Below, in pieces: positions 44,819 to 56,191 of a stretch of DNA of 64,000 bases. The number at the start of each line of letters is the position of its first letter. Position 1 is the stretch's first letter. The notes under the pieces are model-generated. The model was not told where the DNA came from and made no database searches. It saw nothing but the letters and a program-made list of their open reading frames with translations. Made by a program: the position numbers and the translations under genes. Location of the stretch: the NCBI GenBank assembly GCA_039621445.1, contig CP154956.1, positions 9,733,443-9,797,442 of the forward strand, in the 5' to 3' direction. Source of the DNA: Euglena gracilis (taxonomy: Eukaryota; Euglenida; Euglenophyceae; Euglenales).

Positions 44819-45114
44819 CTATGTCCAACGACCCCCCTGTGTCCAACGACCACCCCTGGTCGGAGGACACCTTTTCGGAGGTCTGGCCGAATTTTATGCC
44901 CGGCACTTCGCGCTGGGCCAAAATTTTTGAGCCCAAAATCGGCCAAAAATTGGCCAAAGTGCCATTTTAGCACTTAATTTCATGCGCGAAGCGCCGGAAG
45001 GAGAAATTTGACTTTTGGGGGGTCCCCAGTTCCTGGTTTTTTGACCCCTTGTCCAAAGACCGACCCCCCGGTCCCCCCGGTCGGAGGGCAGAGGTCACCG
45101 GTCGTTGGACACAG
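44819..45114. mobile_element. TGTCCAACGACC inverted-repeat element, second copy
   Basis: Begins TATGTCCAACGACCCCCC and ends GGTCGTTGGACACAG, as the copy at 10740. Both contain GGAGGACACCTTTTCGGAGG and a GCGCGAAGCGCC hairpin. Confidence 0.7.
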
Positions 45115-45181
45115 GGGAAGCCTCTGAGCGAATGCATGGCTGCCGTTCCAACACTGCGTGGGCGGGGCCCTGCCGCCGAAG

Positions 45182-45349
45182 CGGGACCTCGAGGCTCAGC
45201 GGGTCCGCCAGGCGGCCTTGGCGGAGTACGCCCTCAAGCTGGAGAAGCTCGAGGAGGAGCTGCGGGCGCTCGAGGAGGAGGGGGGGCTGTCAGGCCCGCC
45301 GGGCCCCGGGACACAGGGGGGGGGGGGGCGTGGCACAAATGGCACAAAG
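45182..45349 (+). CDS. Exon: coiled-coil segment
   Basis: Frame reads RDLEAQRVRQAALAEYALKL, EKLEEELRALEEEGGLSGPP. Heptad-like leucines with Glu/Arg indicate a coiled coil, linking zinc fingers and PARP domain. Acceptor GCCGCCGAAG; donor CACAAAG/GTGCAG, phase 0, fits 46313. An alternative earlier end lies at 45288. Confidence 0.65.
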
Positions 45350-45577
45350 GTGCAGTTTCCCCCTTTTTTTCTGTGGTTTTTTGGTTTGGGCAGCACTCTT
45401 CGCGTCTTTTGTGCGTGTGATTTTGCTTTTTTCCAAGTAGTGTTTGTTGGCGTGCATCTTCCTCTCCCTTTCTGGATAGGCAGTGACGAAAGCTCTGAGG
45501 TTACCTGCTACCCTTTCCTCTGAGATTTTTCCCTTTTTTTGTTTTTGTTGGATTTTTTGTGTTGTACTCGTTGTACT

Positions 45578-45829
45578 CAGGGGTTTTTTTTTAGTCGTGG
45601 ACCCCCGGGGGAGGGGGGAGGGTGGGTGGGTCTGGCCGAGCCCCCCCCCCCCCCCCGGAGGGGGTGGGATGTATTTTTCGGCGCCAAAATTTTTTGAAAA
45701 GGTGTTATTTTTAGCATTTTTCGCGATTTTTCGGCCATTTTTTTTGTGGGTCTATGGGACCCCCCCCCCAGGGGGTGGGTGGGTGAGTCAACCCTCTGCC
45801 CCCCCCCCCGGTCTTAAAAAGACCCCCTG
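45578..45829. mobile_element. hAT-like element, TSD GTTGTACT/GTTATACT
   Basis: Left CAGGGGTTTTTTTTTAGTCG; right end GGTCTTAAAAAGACCCCCTG. Flanks match at 7 of 8. Same family as 14598, with the GGCGCC hairpin half at 45679. Confidence 0.8.
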
Positions 45830-46312
45830 GTTATACTCGCATATGGTGGCAAAATGCCACCAGGTCCAGGCTTCTTTCTAACTCCGAAAACCCCCCAGTG
45901 GTTGGTCCAAGGCCAGACCCCTCCCGGGCAGGTCTGGCCTTGGGGTATGGGTATGGGTTCCGGTGCAAAGTGCCGGGAAAGTTTTGATGCCGTCAGACAG
46001 CCCGATTTTGGGAGGGTCCCCCCATGGGGGGTTTCATGCGCTGGGTGGGTGGTGGGTTGTGAACCCCCCCTCCAGGGGCCTAAAAAAAGATGCAGCCCTG
46101 GGCTGAATTCCCCCCGAGTAGTTCAACCTCCACACTTCTCGAAACAGAATATTAGAATACATGTTCCATTCCGCAAACAAAACCAACCCCAAACTGATCA
46201 ATGACGGCCGTGGGAAGGGGCCGGTTTCCTCCCCCACGGCCATTTCGTTCCATATTCTTCCTGTGTCACAGCTCTCAGATGAGGATGCCTGTGGCCTGCA
46301 CCGTCCCAACAG

Positions 46313-46442
46313 GAGCTCATCAACGGGGGGGACACCGCCGCGGAGTTTTTCGATGTTTATGACCGGGTGATGAAGTACGTGCAGCACGGACACCACTGGT
46401 ACCCCCGCATCACCCACATCTATCGAGTGCACAACCCCAGCC
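46313..46442 (+). CDS. Exon: PARP domain 1, N-terminal part (ITHIYRVHNPS)
   Basis: After GTCCCAACAG the frame reads ELINGGDTAAEFFDVYDRVM, KYVQHGHHWYPRITHIYRVH, NPS. I-x-x-I-x-RVxNP is the strand before the donor loop of PARP catalytic domains. Ending just before CAGGGCAACGCG and joining 46714 gives RVHNPSLLKKFYQV in frame, matching the family RVxNxxLxxxF. Conventional donors are at 46454 (phase 0) and 46474. Confidence 0.8.
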
Positions 46443-46705
46443 CAGGGCAACGCGTCGCAATTGCAGATGACAAGTAATGTGCAAACGACGAGTCGCGCCG
46501 GAATGAAAAAGGCATGCACTGCAAAGGTGACGTTATGACCTTGTGTGACGCCGAAACTGTGAACCTGTAAGCACTTTTCTCCCCTGTCACGACTCACCAT
46601 GTGACAGCTTCCCAGGCATGTGGGCGTATGGGACCTTCCCATTCATTTTCTTTCGATATCACCACCTCAAAGAATGGCTCTGGCTGGAGTGCTCGCTTCA
46701 CCCTG
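46443..46705. mobile_element. CAGGG-ended element occupying a PARP intron
   Basis: Left end CAGGGCAACGCGTCGC and the inverse of the right end CAGGGTGAAGCGAGCA agree at 10 of 16, including CAGGG and GCG. Eight bases after the CTG the PARP reading resumes in frame. The 8-bp flanks are not similar, so this would be an old insertion. Confidence 0.45.
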
Positions 46706-46713
46706 TTGGCAGC

Positions 46714-46748
46714 TGCTGAAGAAGTTCTACCAAGTCGCCAGACAACTT
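46714..46748 (+). CDS. Exon: PARP domain 1, LKKFYQVARQL helix
   Basis: Reads LLKKFYQVARQL, the helix after RVHNP. The conventional acceptor TGTTGGCAG at 46712 starts one base earlier. Exit CTT/GTGGAC is phase 0 and fits the FHGC exon; a longer reading VDPCMRLREHF to about 46781 is also open. Confidence 0.55.
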
Positions 46749-47201
46749 GTGGACCCGTGCATGCGCCTGCGGGAGCATTTTTACACACACACACACACAC
46801 ACACATACACATAAAAGGTTGTGGTGTTTGTACAGCACATCTGAGTAAAAGAAAGCCAAAGAAAGCCAAAGAAAGCACCATGCCCTCCTGAACGGCAAAA
46901 AAAAAACATCCATCCACAGGAAATGCACTGTACCTCACTTTTTGACAAAGACCAGGGGTAAGGGCACCTTTCAACTCATTTTTTAAGGGAAAAACCTGGG
47001 ATGGAGGGATCATAAAACCGTTTTTCACAGGCTCATTTTCCGATGCCCAAGTTTGGGCCCAGAAGGCGGGGTCTCTTCCATGTTTAATTTTCTGTTGAAG
47101 TATCCAAATACCCCCCCTCCTTGTCCAGCGACCGGGCTTGTCCAACGACCCCCCCCCCCGGTCAGATGCGATCTTTTTGTTTACGGTGTTGGTCCCATGA
47201 G

Positions 47202-47658
47202 CAGGGGTTTTCTTAAGGACCCCCGGGGAGGGGGGGGTCCAGCCTCCGGCTGGCAAAAAGGCTGCTGGCTGGACCCCCCCCGGGGGATGGGGGGGAGGGG
47301 GGGGGTCCGGGGCTGGAGCGGGCTGGGCTGGGCTGGGTCGGTGAAAAACAAAATTTTCTGACAAAATTTCGCCGTTTTCGACATTTTGATGGATGGATCT
47401 GGATCAAGGCTGGGAGGCTGTGATGGGGGAGGCTGTGATGAGGGGGAAAAATGCAGGGATGGGTGACCTGGGCAGCCCATTTGGCTGGCCAGCCTGCGGC
47501 CGGCTGGGCCGGCCTTCGGCCAGCTGGCGAAGGCCGGCTGGGCCCGACTTTATTTCACTCGACCCCCCCCCCCCGGGGGGGCTCCCAGCCTGAATTTGGG
47601 CTGCTGGCTGGATTTGAGCCCGGGGGATGGGGTGCCCTCCGGCTTAAGAAAACCCCTG
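47202..47658. mobile_element. hAT-like element, perfect TSD CCCATGAG
   Basis: 16-bp perfect inverse ends CAGGGGTTTTCTTAAG. Identical 8-mers CCCATGAG at 47194-47201 and 47659-47666. Interior shares GGCTGGCAAAAAGGCTGCTGG with the 58215 copy, in the opposite orientation. Confidence 0.93.
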
Positions 47659-48857
47659 CCCATGAGCATGAGAAGAATTGTGTGATCAAATTCGCTTTTT
47701 TTCTTTGCGCTTTTCATTGTTTTTAGTAACGTGTTAGGATTGGCCACCATAAACTGGCTGTAAATGCCCAAAATGGCTGAAAAAGGCCCCCTCAAAAAAA
47801 CACAGCAATTTACCAAAAATGGTGTTCAAGGTTGCAACAAAAGACGGAAATTTGTCCAAGTTGGCCAAAATTTGACGAACCACTTTGGGCCGATTTGGGC
47901 CATTTTTGGGGGGCCAGTTTGGCCACTTTTTGTCACTTTCGGCCACTTTTGGTCAGTTTTTGTCCACTGTTGGCCATTCTTTGCCACTGTTGACCATTCT
48001 TGGCCATTTTTGGCCATTTTGGTTAACTCTTGGCAACAAAAAAAAAATGGCCAAAAGTGGCCAAAAATGACAAAAAAAATGGCCAAAATATCCAAAAGCA
48101 TCCCAAAATATTCATATATCCCCATGTGTGGTCAATTTTTCGTCAATCGTCCACCCCCCTTGCCTAACGACCCCCCCCTTGGTCGGAGACGAATATTATG
48201 GTTGTTGGGGTTATTGCGGCAAATTTTTTTGCAATGTGCTTGCCCAATATGTGAATTCAGTGTGTCTGGTCATTCTGGTAGAAGCAAATTTATGTACAAT
48301 TGAAGAAAAAAAATTGAAACAAAAAGAAATGCAAAAAAATGTGCTTGTTTCCATGGAAAAAAATTCAGATTGCAGATACTACAGCATTAGAATTCAAATT
48401 ATGCAAATTGCATATTGCCCCCTCCCTGCATAACAATTTTGTGGGGGAAGACAGAAGCCAAGTTCAGGGTCTAATCCTGTTGATCAAATTCGCGCCATCC
48501 AAAAAAGCAGTGCATAGAAACAAAGAAAAACGGCCAGAAAAAATTTTGACTGTGTATATTTTTTTTCATTGCGTGAGAGTCTGAAAACCGTCCAAAATCT
48601 TTCCTATTTGAAAGCCAAAGATTCCTGGAAGGAACCGATTTTGCCAAATGAAAAGAGGTCAGAAAGAAAACAGGAGAAATTGAGGAAAAGACCTCCATTT
48701 GTCGAGATTCCGTTTCTGTGATTTGTTTTTTAGGTTTGGTTCTCGAAAAAACATCCGGCCAGAGGCCTCATTTAGGGGGGGGGTACTGATTGCATACCTC
48801 CCAACCAACCACCCAACCCTCAACACCGCCGGGCGCATGGCTCTAAGCCACTCCCAG

Positions 48858-48949
48858 CTGAAGTTCCACGGCTGCGACGCACAAGCGGCGGAGTCCATCA
48901 TGTCCGAGGGCTTCCGGCTGCCCGACCACTTCAAAAACGGCCACGCTGG
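48858..48949 (+). CDS. Exon: PARP domain 1 catalytic His (LKFHGCDAQAAESIM)
   Basis: After CCACTCCCAG the frame reads LKFHGCDAQAAESIMSEGFR then LPDHFKNGHAG. FHG is the PARP motif with the NAD-binding His of the H-Y-E triad; xxxAxxIxxxGF follows as in the family. The frame is open upstream (GRMALSHSQ) so the exon may be longer. Donor GCTGG/GTCGGA fits 49740. Confidence 0.9.
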
Positions 48950-49739
48950 GTCGGACAACGTTTAGGCCAATTTTGGCCTAAATTTAGCCCAAATGGCCTG
49001 AAACCTAACCCCTGGCCTTATCCCTTTCAAGTAGGCCCCAATTTTAACATAATGCCTCGTGTGGGAATGCCGTGTTACACATTTGTCCTGGCATGGGGAG
49101 GGCGAAAACACAAGTGAATTTGGCTTTGGGAATTTTTTAAACCCGACCCGCTGGTCGTTCATTTATTGTAACCCCCAGTAGTTTAAGGTTTACATATTTT
49201 GCATAGTATGTCACATATACTCCTACCCCCCCCCCCGGGAAACTGTCATGCCCGAGAACCTGTCAGGGTCCCACCCAGAAAACTGTCAGGGTCCCCGTGA
49301 CCGGCCAACCTGTCAGCATGGGAAGTTGTCAGGGTCCCCAATACCGGCCAACCTGTCAGGTGACAGTTTCCCAGGAATGTTTCCCAGGGGGGAGGTGTCC
49401 ACCTCTCCGCCGATCGCAATGCAAATTCATCAATTACCCCATCGGGCCTTCAGTGCACACTGTTGTTCAATTGCGGTGCTCATGCCAAGGCATCCGATGC
49501 GCATCATCAAAAGCCAGGACCTGAAAGAATCTTGGCCCAACCCCTTTCTGGGAGGGGGGAGGGGTTGGGTTTAGTGGGTAACACCAGGAGGGGGAGGGTT
49601 TCTATTCTCGGCGCGACGTGCTGAAAAAAAAGTTCTGGGCCCCACCTTGACCCCCTAAAACGGGCCACCCTACCCCCGCCAACCTCCCCCAGCAGGCAGT
49701 GGTTAGCTGGTGGTCGACCCCTGTGGTCTTAAATTGCAG

Positions 49740-49894
49740 GCCCCGGGGTGCGGCCATGTACGGGAAGGGGGTGTACTTCGCCTCCGACTCGTCCAAGAGT
49801 GCACAGGAGATGTACACCAAAGGCAGCAATATGTTGTTGGTGTGCGACGTGCTGCTGGGCAAGAGCTGGACGGTGCCGAGTGGAGACCAGGCCA
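49740..49894 (+). CDS. Exon: PARP domain 1 catalytic Tyr (GKGVYFASDSSKS)
   Basis: After AAATTGCAG the frame reads PRGAAMYGKGVYFASDSSKS, AQEMYTKGSNMLLVCDVLLG, KSWTVPSGD. G-x-G-x-YFA-x-x-x-x-S is the PARP motif with the triad Tyr; MLLVCDVLLGK is the following strand. Donor GCCA/GTTCTA fits 50051. Ending before CAGGCC at 49887 and resuming at 50080 is an alternative. Confidence 0.95.
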
Positions 49895-50050
49895 GTTCTA
49901 GGTCCTCTTGGGTGTGCATAAAGCTGTTCCTGGATGGTACTCCTCCCCCTGGGAAGGTACTGCTCAGCAGAAGTCCAAAAGGTACCTACTCCATTCTCAG
50001 CTCTGGAACCTTCAAGCATCAGAATGCCCCTACCTCTCACTCAGTCTCAG

Positions 50051-50166
50051 GGGTCGGTTCCAAGCCGCCTGGCAGCGATGGGATGAAGAAGGTGACCCGG
50101 AAGGAGGTGCGGGCGAAGGGGTACGACTCCGTGTTCGCGCCGCGCGACACCCGCGCCACCGGAGGC
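50051..50166 (+). CDS. Exon: PARP domain 1 GYDSV block
   Basis: After CTCAGTCTCAG the frame reads VGSKPPGSDGMKKVTRKEVR, AKGYDSVFAPRDTRATGG. xxxGYDSVxA is the conserved loop between the Tyr and Glu motifs. Phase fits both neighbours by conventional splicing. If the intron ends at GCAGCGAT, coding starts at 50080 with GMKKV. Confidence 0.9.
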
Positions 50167-51886
50167 GTGGCCGGGGCTCCGCCCCTGGCGTTGTTTCCTT
50201 GTCCCGGTCAATCAGCACGGCGTGTGCTTCGCAGCATCGAGGTCGTGGGGGGAGCAGACCCCCACCTGGCCTTAGATCGAACCCCGCGCATCCACCCCCA
50301 GCCAAAATAAACAAAACACTCTGCACAAATCCCCCCTTGCCGTAAGACTATTCCAACCACCCCCCTGGTCGTCGACCACAGGTTGGGGAATTCCCCCTGG
50401 TTGTTGACTGCAAGTTTGATGCATCTTGTGCCCCCCCCCCCTTTTTCAAACTCCCACCCCCTCATCGACTGCGGGTTGAGGGTTCAGGTGACCGACCACC
50501 CACCACAAAGGGGGAGAAGGGGCTGAGTGATTGGTTTTTTCTTCGAAGTGACTGACTGGTTTTTGGCTCCGGACCCTCCTGGGGTGGGGTCCGCCAGGAA
50601 AGACCGAAAGTGGCCTACCTAGTGCCAAATTTTTTTGAGTTTTCGGCCAAAAATCCACTAATTTTGGACCACTTTGGCCGGAGTGACCAGAAAGGCCAGA
50701 TTGAGGGGGTGGCTGGTTTTTTTTGAATGTGGAAAGTGACACCCTCCCCCCCCCAGGGTCGATAAGAATGGTATTGGCCCACCCCTTTGCTTGGTTTTTG
50801 AAGCCATGCAGCACCCTGCGTGAGGTTTTTGAAGTCAGCTGTAAAAGGAGTGTGTTTTATGGAGAAGACATCAGAATTTCTACCAGTTACCAGTTGAGCT
50901 CTGCAGGTTGGCCACATCACCCCATTTATATTGAGACTGTGTGATACCCACACAGCAGTAAAAACAATATTCTTTTGCACAACTGCGCAATGTTTTTCTT
51001 TGCCCAATTGCGCAAAGGAACCACCAAAAGCCAACCAAGCTTGTTTGGAGCTGGAAATTCAATATTTTGAAACTGTGGTATTCCCTCTCCATTTTTTTTT
51101 TGGCCCGAAAATGCCACTTGGGCATTTTTTTTGGCAAGTTTTGGGCAAAAAAAAAATTGGCAAAAAAATGCCAAATTTTCCTTGCGGCGCAAAGGGCCAG
51201 AAGGAAAATATTGACTTGGGGGGGGGGGGTCCCAGCTACTCCCCAGCAGTCCGGTCCGCCCCCCTGGGCAGGTGGGTGGGGGGTGGTTCGGTCCAGGGGG
51301 GGGGGGGCAACCCCAACTAAACGCGTCCACTCTCCTTATCTCGAACCCTGTGGGGGCCTCTCCTGTATTCCTATGGTCTGGACCCCCCCTGGCATGTCAA
51401 GGACAGGGGGGAAGGTATGGTACTCAAGTACAGAGGTGCATGCTCCATTTCAAGTCTCAATTCTACATATGTAAATTCTTAATAATAAAAAGGCATCAAA
51501 GGCTGTTTTTTTTTAAAATCCTCCCCCCAACAAGACCCTCCAAATCCCCCCCCCCGGGCCGCCTTGCAATCATCTCAAAATAAACCCCTCCCAATTTCAG
51601 ACAATTTAAGACAATTTACTCGGTGTGAAGAGCCAAAAGCAGTGAAACACCACCTGTAAATTTGCCAAAATTCTAATTTTGGCACAAAAAAATGTCATAG
51701 TTTTTTTGGCGTTTTTGAGATTGAACAATCATCCAAAGTCTCAAATTAGTACCAGGCGCGAAGCGCCGAAGGAAACGATTTTCTCGTGTTTTTGGGAACC
51801 GAAAAATGATGGTTTTGGGGTGGCCCCGGGTCGGTCCGGGGGGGAAATGGTACAAACAAGACTCTCTGGGCGGACCCACGCCACAG

Positions 51887-51961
51887 CTATTCGACGAGTT
51901 CGTGGTGTACGACGCCCGCCAGGCGGTGGTGAAGTACGTGGTGCATTACCAGACGGCGGAG
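51887..51961 (+). CDS. Exon: PARP domain 1 catalytic Glu (LFDEFVVYDARQAV)
   Basis: After ACGCCACAG the frame reads LFDEFVVYDARQAVVKYVVH then YQTAE. xEFVVYdxxQxxxxYVVxY carries the triad Glu, so domain 1 has a complete H-Y-E set, consistent with poly- rather than mono-ADP-ribosylation in characterised PARPs. GAG/GTCAAC is a possible donor; without it the frame ends at a stop at 52085, a candidate C-terminus. Confidence 0.92.
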
Positions 51962-52087
51962 GTCAACTCGCTGAGCCTGGGCAGGGATGGAGGGGGCAAT
52001 GACACGAATGCTTGCCTGCCCCTCTTCCCGGGACTCCGAGGTAGCAGAATATCGTTGCAGTCTGCAGTCCCAAGAGACCTCTGTTAG

Positions 52088-53440
52088 TAGTTGCGAGGTT
52101 GAGCGTTTGATTTTCCCACCCCAGGAAGTGGTCACCTGTGCCTTGACCGCTGACTTGGCATGCCGGGGAAGCTGTTGCCAAGGTTTGTATGCATTGACTT
52201 GTGAGGAGGGTAGGCTGTATTATGAACTTTTGGGAGAGCCTGCAGCCCATCCCCTTCCCCTCACTGGTTGGGGTCAGTTTATACTATTCACACCCGTAGA
52301 CTGTAATGTGCCACCGGTGGATACGCCTTTTGCACAGTTATGGACACAACCTGAATGTGGTCAAAGTATTCCAAATGAAGGCTCCTGGATTTATGGGTCA
52401 TTTTGGATTTTGCTCATCCGGCGAGTTTGGGCTGCTGGGACCCCCGACGCCAGGCAGCGGACCTTGGGGAAGCCAGAACCAGGTATGGACAGACCAAGAC
52501 TTTTTGATGGGTTTCGTGGGTGGGAGGGTGGGATGACTCCCCAAGGTAACAGCGTTTTTTGGGCAGGGAACGACGTTCCTCCCCCCTCAGAGGGTCAGTA
52601 ATGAATCCAGTGCCTGCCAACGTGTCATGATGGAAGTCCATGTCCAATCACCCATGAGTTCCACTCCGTTCGTACTCCCCCCCCTCCAGTTGAGCAGGGG
52701 GAGGGGACTCCCCCCCTCTGTACAGTGGCGCGGTCCAGATGACAAAATTCAACCTGGTGCGAAGCGCTGGGCCAAAAAAAATTTGTCCCCCAAATCGACC
52801 AAAAGTGCCATTTTGGGCGCTTTTTGGGCCAAAAATGCCATTTTGAGCAATCTTTGGGGCCAAAAATGCCAAAAATTTCGGGTGTGAAGCTCCGAAAAGG
52901 AAAATCTCCCCTGGGGGTTGGTCCGACATGGGGGGGTTTCGTCGACACATACCCTATGTCAAAGACACATTTGGAGCATTGTCCATTCTTTCAATCCCAA
53001 GGTGTGGTGATGAAAGGGATGGAAGCTCTCAACTGAGGCCTCTTTTATTCTTTGCTTGGTTTGGCTTTCTGCCATCAGCCCCTCTTCTCCCAGATGTCGG
53101 CCGCTCTGGAATCGAGGGAATTTCAGTGGGTTTCTGACCCCCCCCCCAGCGGAAGTGGGTTTGGGCCAATCAGCAACTGTGAAAAAACCAATCAGCCCTC
53201 CCCTCCACGGGGGTGGGGTCGATCAGTGACTAAGCCATTAATTGGTACGTGCTCCGGCAGGGACCACAGCTGGGCTGTCCAATGACAGATTTTTGGGGGG
53301 AGGGGTTGGCGACCCCCCCCCAGGGGGGTTACTTTTTCTCAAAAATGCACTGATTGGTTTTTGGAACTGTGAAAGGCAGGTGCCAATCACTGCCTTTCGA
53401 CTCCCCAGACTTCCCACCCCCCAGGGGGGGGGGGTATTTC
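52088..53440. other. Region without recognised exons
   Basis: An open frame at 51987-52601 has no family resemblance. 52735-52920 is another copy of the hairpin-bearing AATGCCA repeat. CCAATCAGT-type repeats and poly-C runs lie at 53130-53450. Confidence 0.4.
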
Positions 53441-53450
53441 AACCGTCCAG

Positions 53451-53495
53451 AGCCTGATCCCTGACGCTGGCAGCCCTTCCGACCCGTACCTCCGA
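53451..53495 (+). CDS. Possible exon upstream of PARP domain 2
   Basis: Frame reads SLIPDAGSPSDPYLR, followed by CAGGGGGTTTGG. GC-rich and coding-like, but no motif. It may link the two PARP domains. Confidence 0.25.
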
Positions 53496-53879
53496 CAGGG
53501 GGTTTGGAAGCTCGTTACTGTCAGTGTGTGGCAAGGTCACGGATCCCCCTGCATTTTGGCTTGTGAGTCTTACAGCAGCATGTCCCCTCCCAGTTTGTCA
53601 ACCCCCCAATCTGCGAATCCTCCAAACCAACTAACCCCTCTTTGGGTCAAAGGTTTATATATGTATGTGTGTGTCAGTGTGTGTATGTGTGTGTATGTAT
53701 GTCTGTACATGTCTGTACAGTATGTATGTATGTACAAGTCGGCGCTAGCTTCGCTACGCGCGTGAGCTTCGCTCCCCCCCCCCCCCCAATCCCCCCCCAC
53801 ATCCTCACATTGCGGTCGCAATTTTCCCATCACTCTCCTTTTCAGGCCGAACACAAAAGCCTTTCGAATTATGGATTTG

Positions 53880-54081
53880 CTTATGGCCTGCCTGGTGGCC
53901 TGACCCGGCTCGGCCCGGCCGGCGGCCCAGCGGCCCGGCCCGGCACAGCCGGCGGCCAGACGGCCTGGCCCGGCCGGCGGCACGGCGGCTCAGCCCGGCG
54001 GCCTGACCCGGCATGGCCCGGCCGGCGCCCCAGCGTCCTGGCCCGGCCCGGCAGGGCCCGGCACGGTCCGGGCGGCCCGGC
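53880..54081. repeat. GGCCC-rich minisatellite, left part
   Basis: Degenerate (CGGCC/CGGCG)n; continuous with 54568-55135 if the intervening element is removed. The long Pro/Ala/Gly open frames are artefacts. Confidence 0.92.
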
Positions 54082-54567
54082 CAGGTTTGGATGGGAAGCC
54101 CTTCGGTATTGAGGTATGTGGTAGGGGGGGGTCCCAACCACCCCTGGGGGGGTAAGGTGGTGGGGGTGGGGGTCCGGACCACCCCCCCCCCCTAGATGTT
54201 GGGAGGGGGGTCCGGACCACCCACCCCCCCCTCCTTGACAGGTGCCAAAAATACCAGAAATTTTCTTCCGGCGCGCAGCGCCGGAAAATGAGCAAAAACA
54301 CCCCTTTTGCTGACTTTTGGACATATTGCCCTTTTTTTGATGTGTTGGTGTTTTTCCCCAAAAAAGTGTTCAAAAAATTTCAAAAAATGAGCATTTTTGG
54401 ATCGGTTTTCAAAGAAAAATCAGGGATTTTTGACCGTTTTCGACCCGATTTCCGGCTCTTTGCCCGTCCATGAAATCCAAAAATTTTTCGGCCCCCCCCT
54501 CAGTTTCGAGGTAGGAGGGGGGGGGTCCGACTCAACCCCCCCCCCCAAGGCTTCCCATCCCACCCTG
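54082..54567. mobile_element. hAT-like element in the GGCCC minisatellite, TSD GGCCCGGC
   Basis: Left CAGGTTTGGATGGGAAGCC; right inverse CAGGGTGGGATGGGAAGCC (17 of 19). Both flanks are GGCCCGGC, though the host repeat makes such identity easy. Contains hairpin GGCGCGCAGCGCC at about 54270. Confidence 0.8.
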
Positions 54568-55135
54568 GGCCCGGCTGGCGGCCCGGCGGCCTTACCCGAC
54601 CCGGCCCGGCCCGGCCGACAGCCCAGCAGCCTGGCCCAGCACGGCCCGGTGGCCCGGCCCAGCGGCACAGCCGGCGGCCCGGCCCGGCCCGGCGGCACAG
54701 CAAGCGGCCCGGCCTGGCCCGGCCCGGCAGCCCGGCCCGGTCGGCCCAGCCCGGCAGCACGGCCCGGCATGGCCGGCGGCCCGGCCCAGCCCGGCCGGCA
54801 GCCTAGCGGCCTGACCTGGCCCGGCCGGGCCGGCTGCCAAGCGGCCTGGCCCGACCCGGCCGGTGGCCCGGCAGCCCGTCCCGGCCCTAACCCTAACAGG
54901 CGGCCCGGCGGCCCGGCCCAGCCCGGCATAGGCGGCGGCCCGGCCCGACCTGGCCGGCGGCCCAGCCCGGCCCGGTCCGGCCCGGCGGCACAGCCGGCAG
55001 CCCGGCGGCCCAGCCCGGCCCGGCGGCACAGCCAATGTCCTGGCGCGTCGGCCAGGCCCGGCGGCACAGCCGGAGGCCCGGCCCAGCCCGGCGGCACAGC
55101 CGACGGCCTGACCCGGCCCGGCCCGGCGGCGAAAT
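54568..55135. repeat. GGCCC-rich minisatellite, right part
   Basis: About 570 bp of CGGCCCGG and CGGCGGCC units with one CCCTAACCCTAAC interruption at 54885. Confidence 0.92.
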
Positions 55136-55324
55136 ATCTCCCGCGGTGATTTTTCTAAGTTGGAAGGGACCCCGGGGGTTACCACCAGTTCACCATACCT
55201 AGGTGTCTCGTCGAGTCCTAGGACCTTTTCCATCATTTGTCCTCCTATCCTAATATAATACACTTTTGTTGTTTTCGTGGCCTAACAACGCACACAAAAG
55301 TTATTCAAAGAGCAAAAAAACTTC

Positions 55325-55325
55325 G

Positions 55326-55414
<89 letters not shown>

Positions 55415-55416
55415 GC
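55325..55416. repeat. (TTG)n microsatellite
   Basis: About 30 TTG units with one TTA. Confidence 0.98.
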
Positions 55417-55979
55417 TCATGTATGTAGTTATGTAAGTCTCAAATGTCAAAACGGTCCGGAGGCACCGGGGGTATACAATACCCCCGGCCCGTCTGGGCC
55501 GTTTTGAAGCCCGTGCGGGGCCCCCCAAAAGGGGTTCCCACAGGACTTGGCCGTTTTTCAGCCTTCCGGGGGGCAAAAAATCGATTTTTTTTCTGAGTTC
55601 TATTTTTTCTGAGTTTTGAGTGGATAGAAAATGTTCCAGCGATTCCAGAAATCATTTTTTCTCCCAGAGTTGGCCTGTTTTTGCCGAGATTTTGCGACTT
55701 CCTTTTTTGCTGAAAGTTCGAAAAATTTCCAGGACCATTTTTTTTGAGGTTTTTAAGGCATTTTGGCCAAAAAAAATTTATGGTTAGTTCAGGTTATTTT
55801 GGGAGCACACTTTTTTCCTCCGTCTTTTTTTTATTGGTCCGCCCCTTCTTTTTTTTTTGGTTTTTCCTTTCATTGTTTTATTGCTCGTTTATCTTATTGC
55901 TTTTGCATTCCTCTTTTTGATACTTTTTTTTTCTTTCATCTTTCTTTCTTTCTTTGTTTTCTTTCACTTGTTTTTGTTT

Positions 55980-56012
55980 TTTTTTTTTTTTTGGTTTTTT
56001 TTTTTTTTTTTT
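55980..56012. repeat. Poly-T tracts
   Basis: Two poly-T runs; 55790-55975 is also T-rich. Confidence 0.95.
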
Positions 56013-56191
56013 CAACAAATAATGCCTGAATGAGGCTCCAATTTCTCCTTCCTTTACCACAAATGCTATTTTTTCAGGATTTGTACACCGTGAGGGCTGT
56101 CGTCTATTTCCCCCCATGGTTTTGTTTCCAGCCGGAAAAAGTCCCCATGAACCAAACTCCCTAAACCAGCCACGAGGTACATACGATTCAG

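Noticed and set aside
51987-52601. 204-codon + strand frame after the PARP Glu exon
   Set aside because: No recognisable motif, no clear splice support for most of it, and composition differs from the coding exons.
54397-55149. 250-codon Pro/Ala/Gly-rich frame
   Set aside because: Product of the GGCCC minisatellite; both strands give equally long low-complexity frames.
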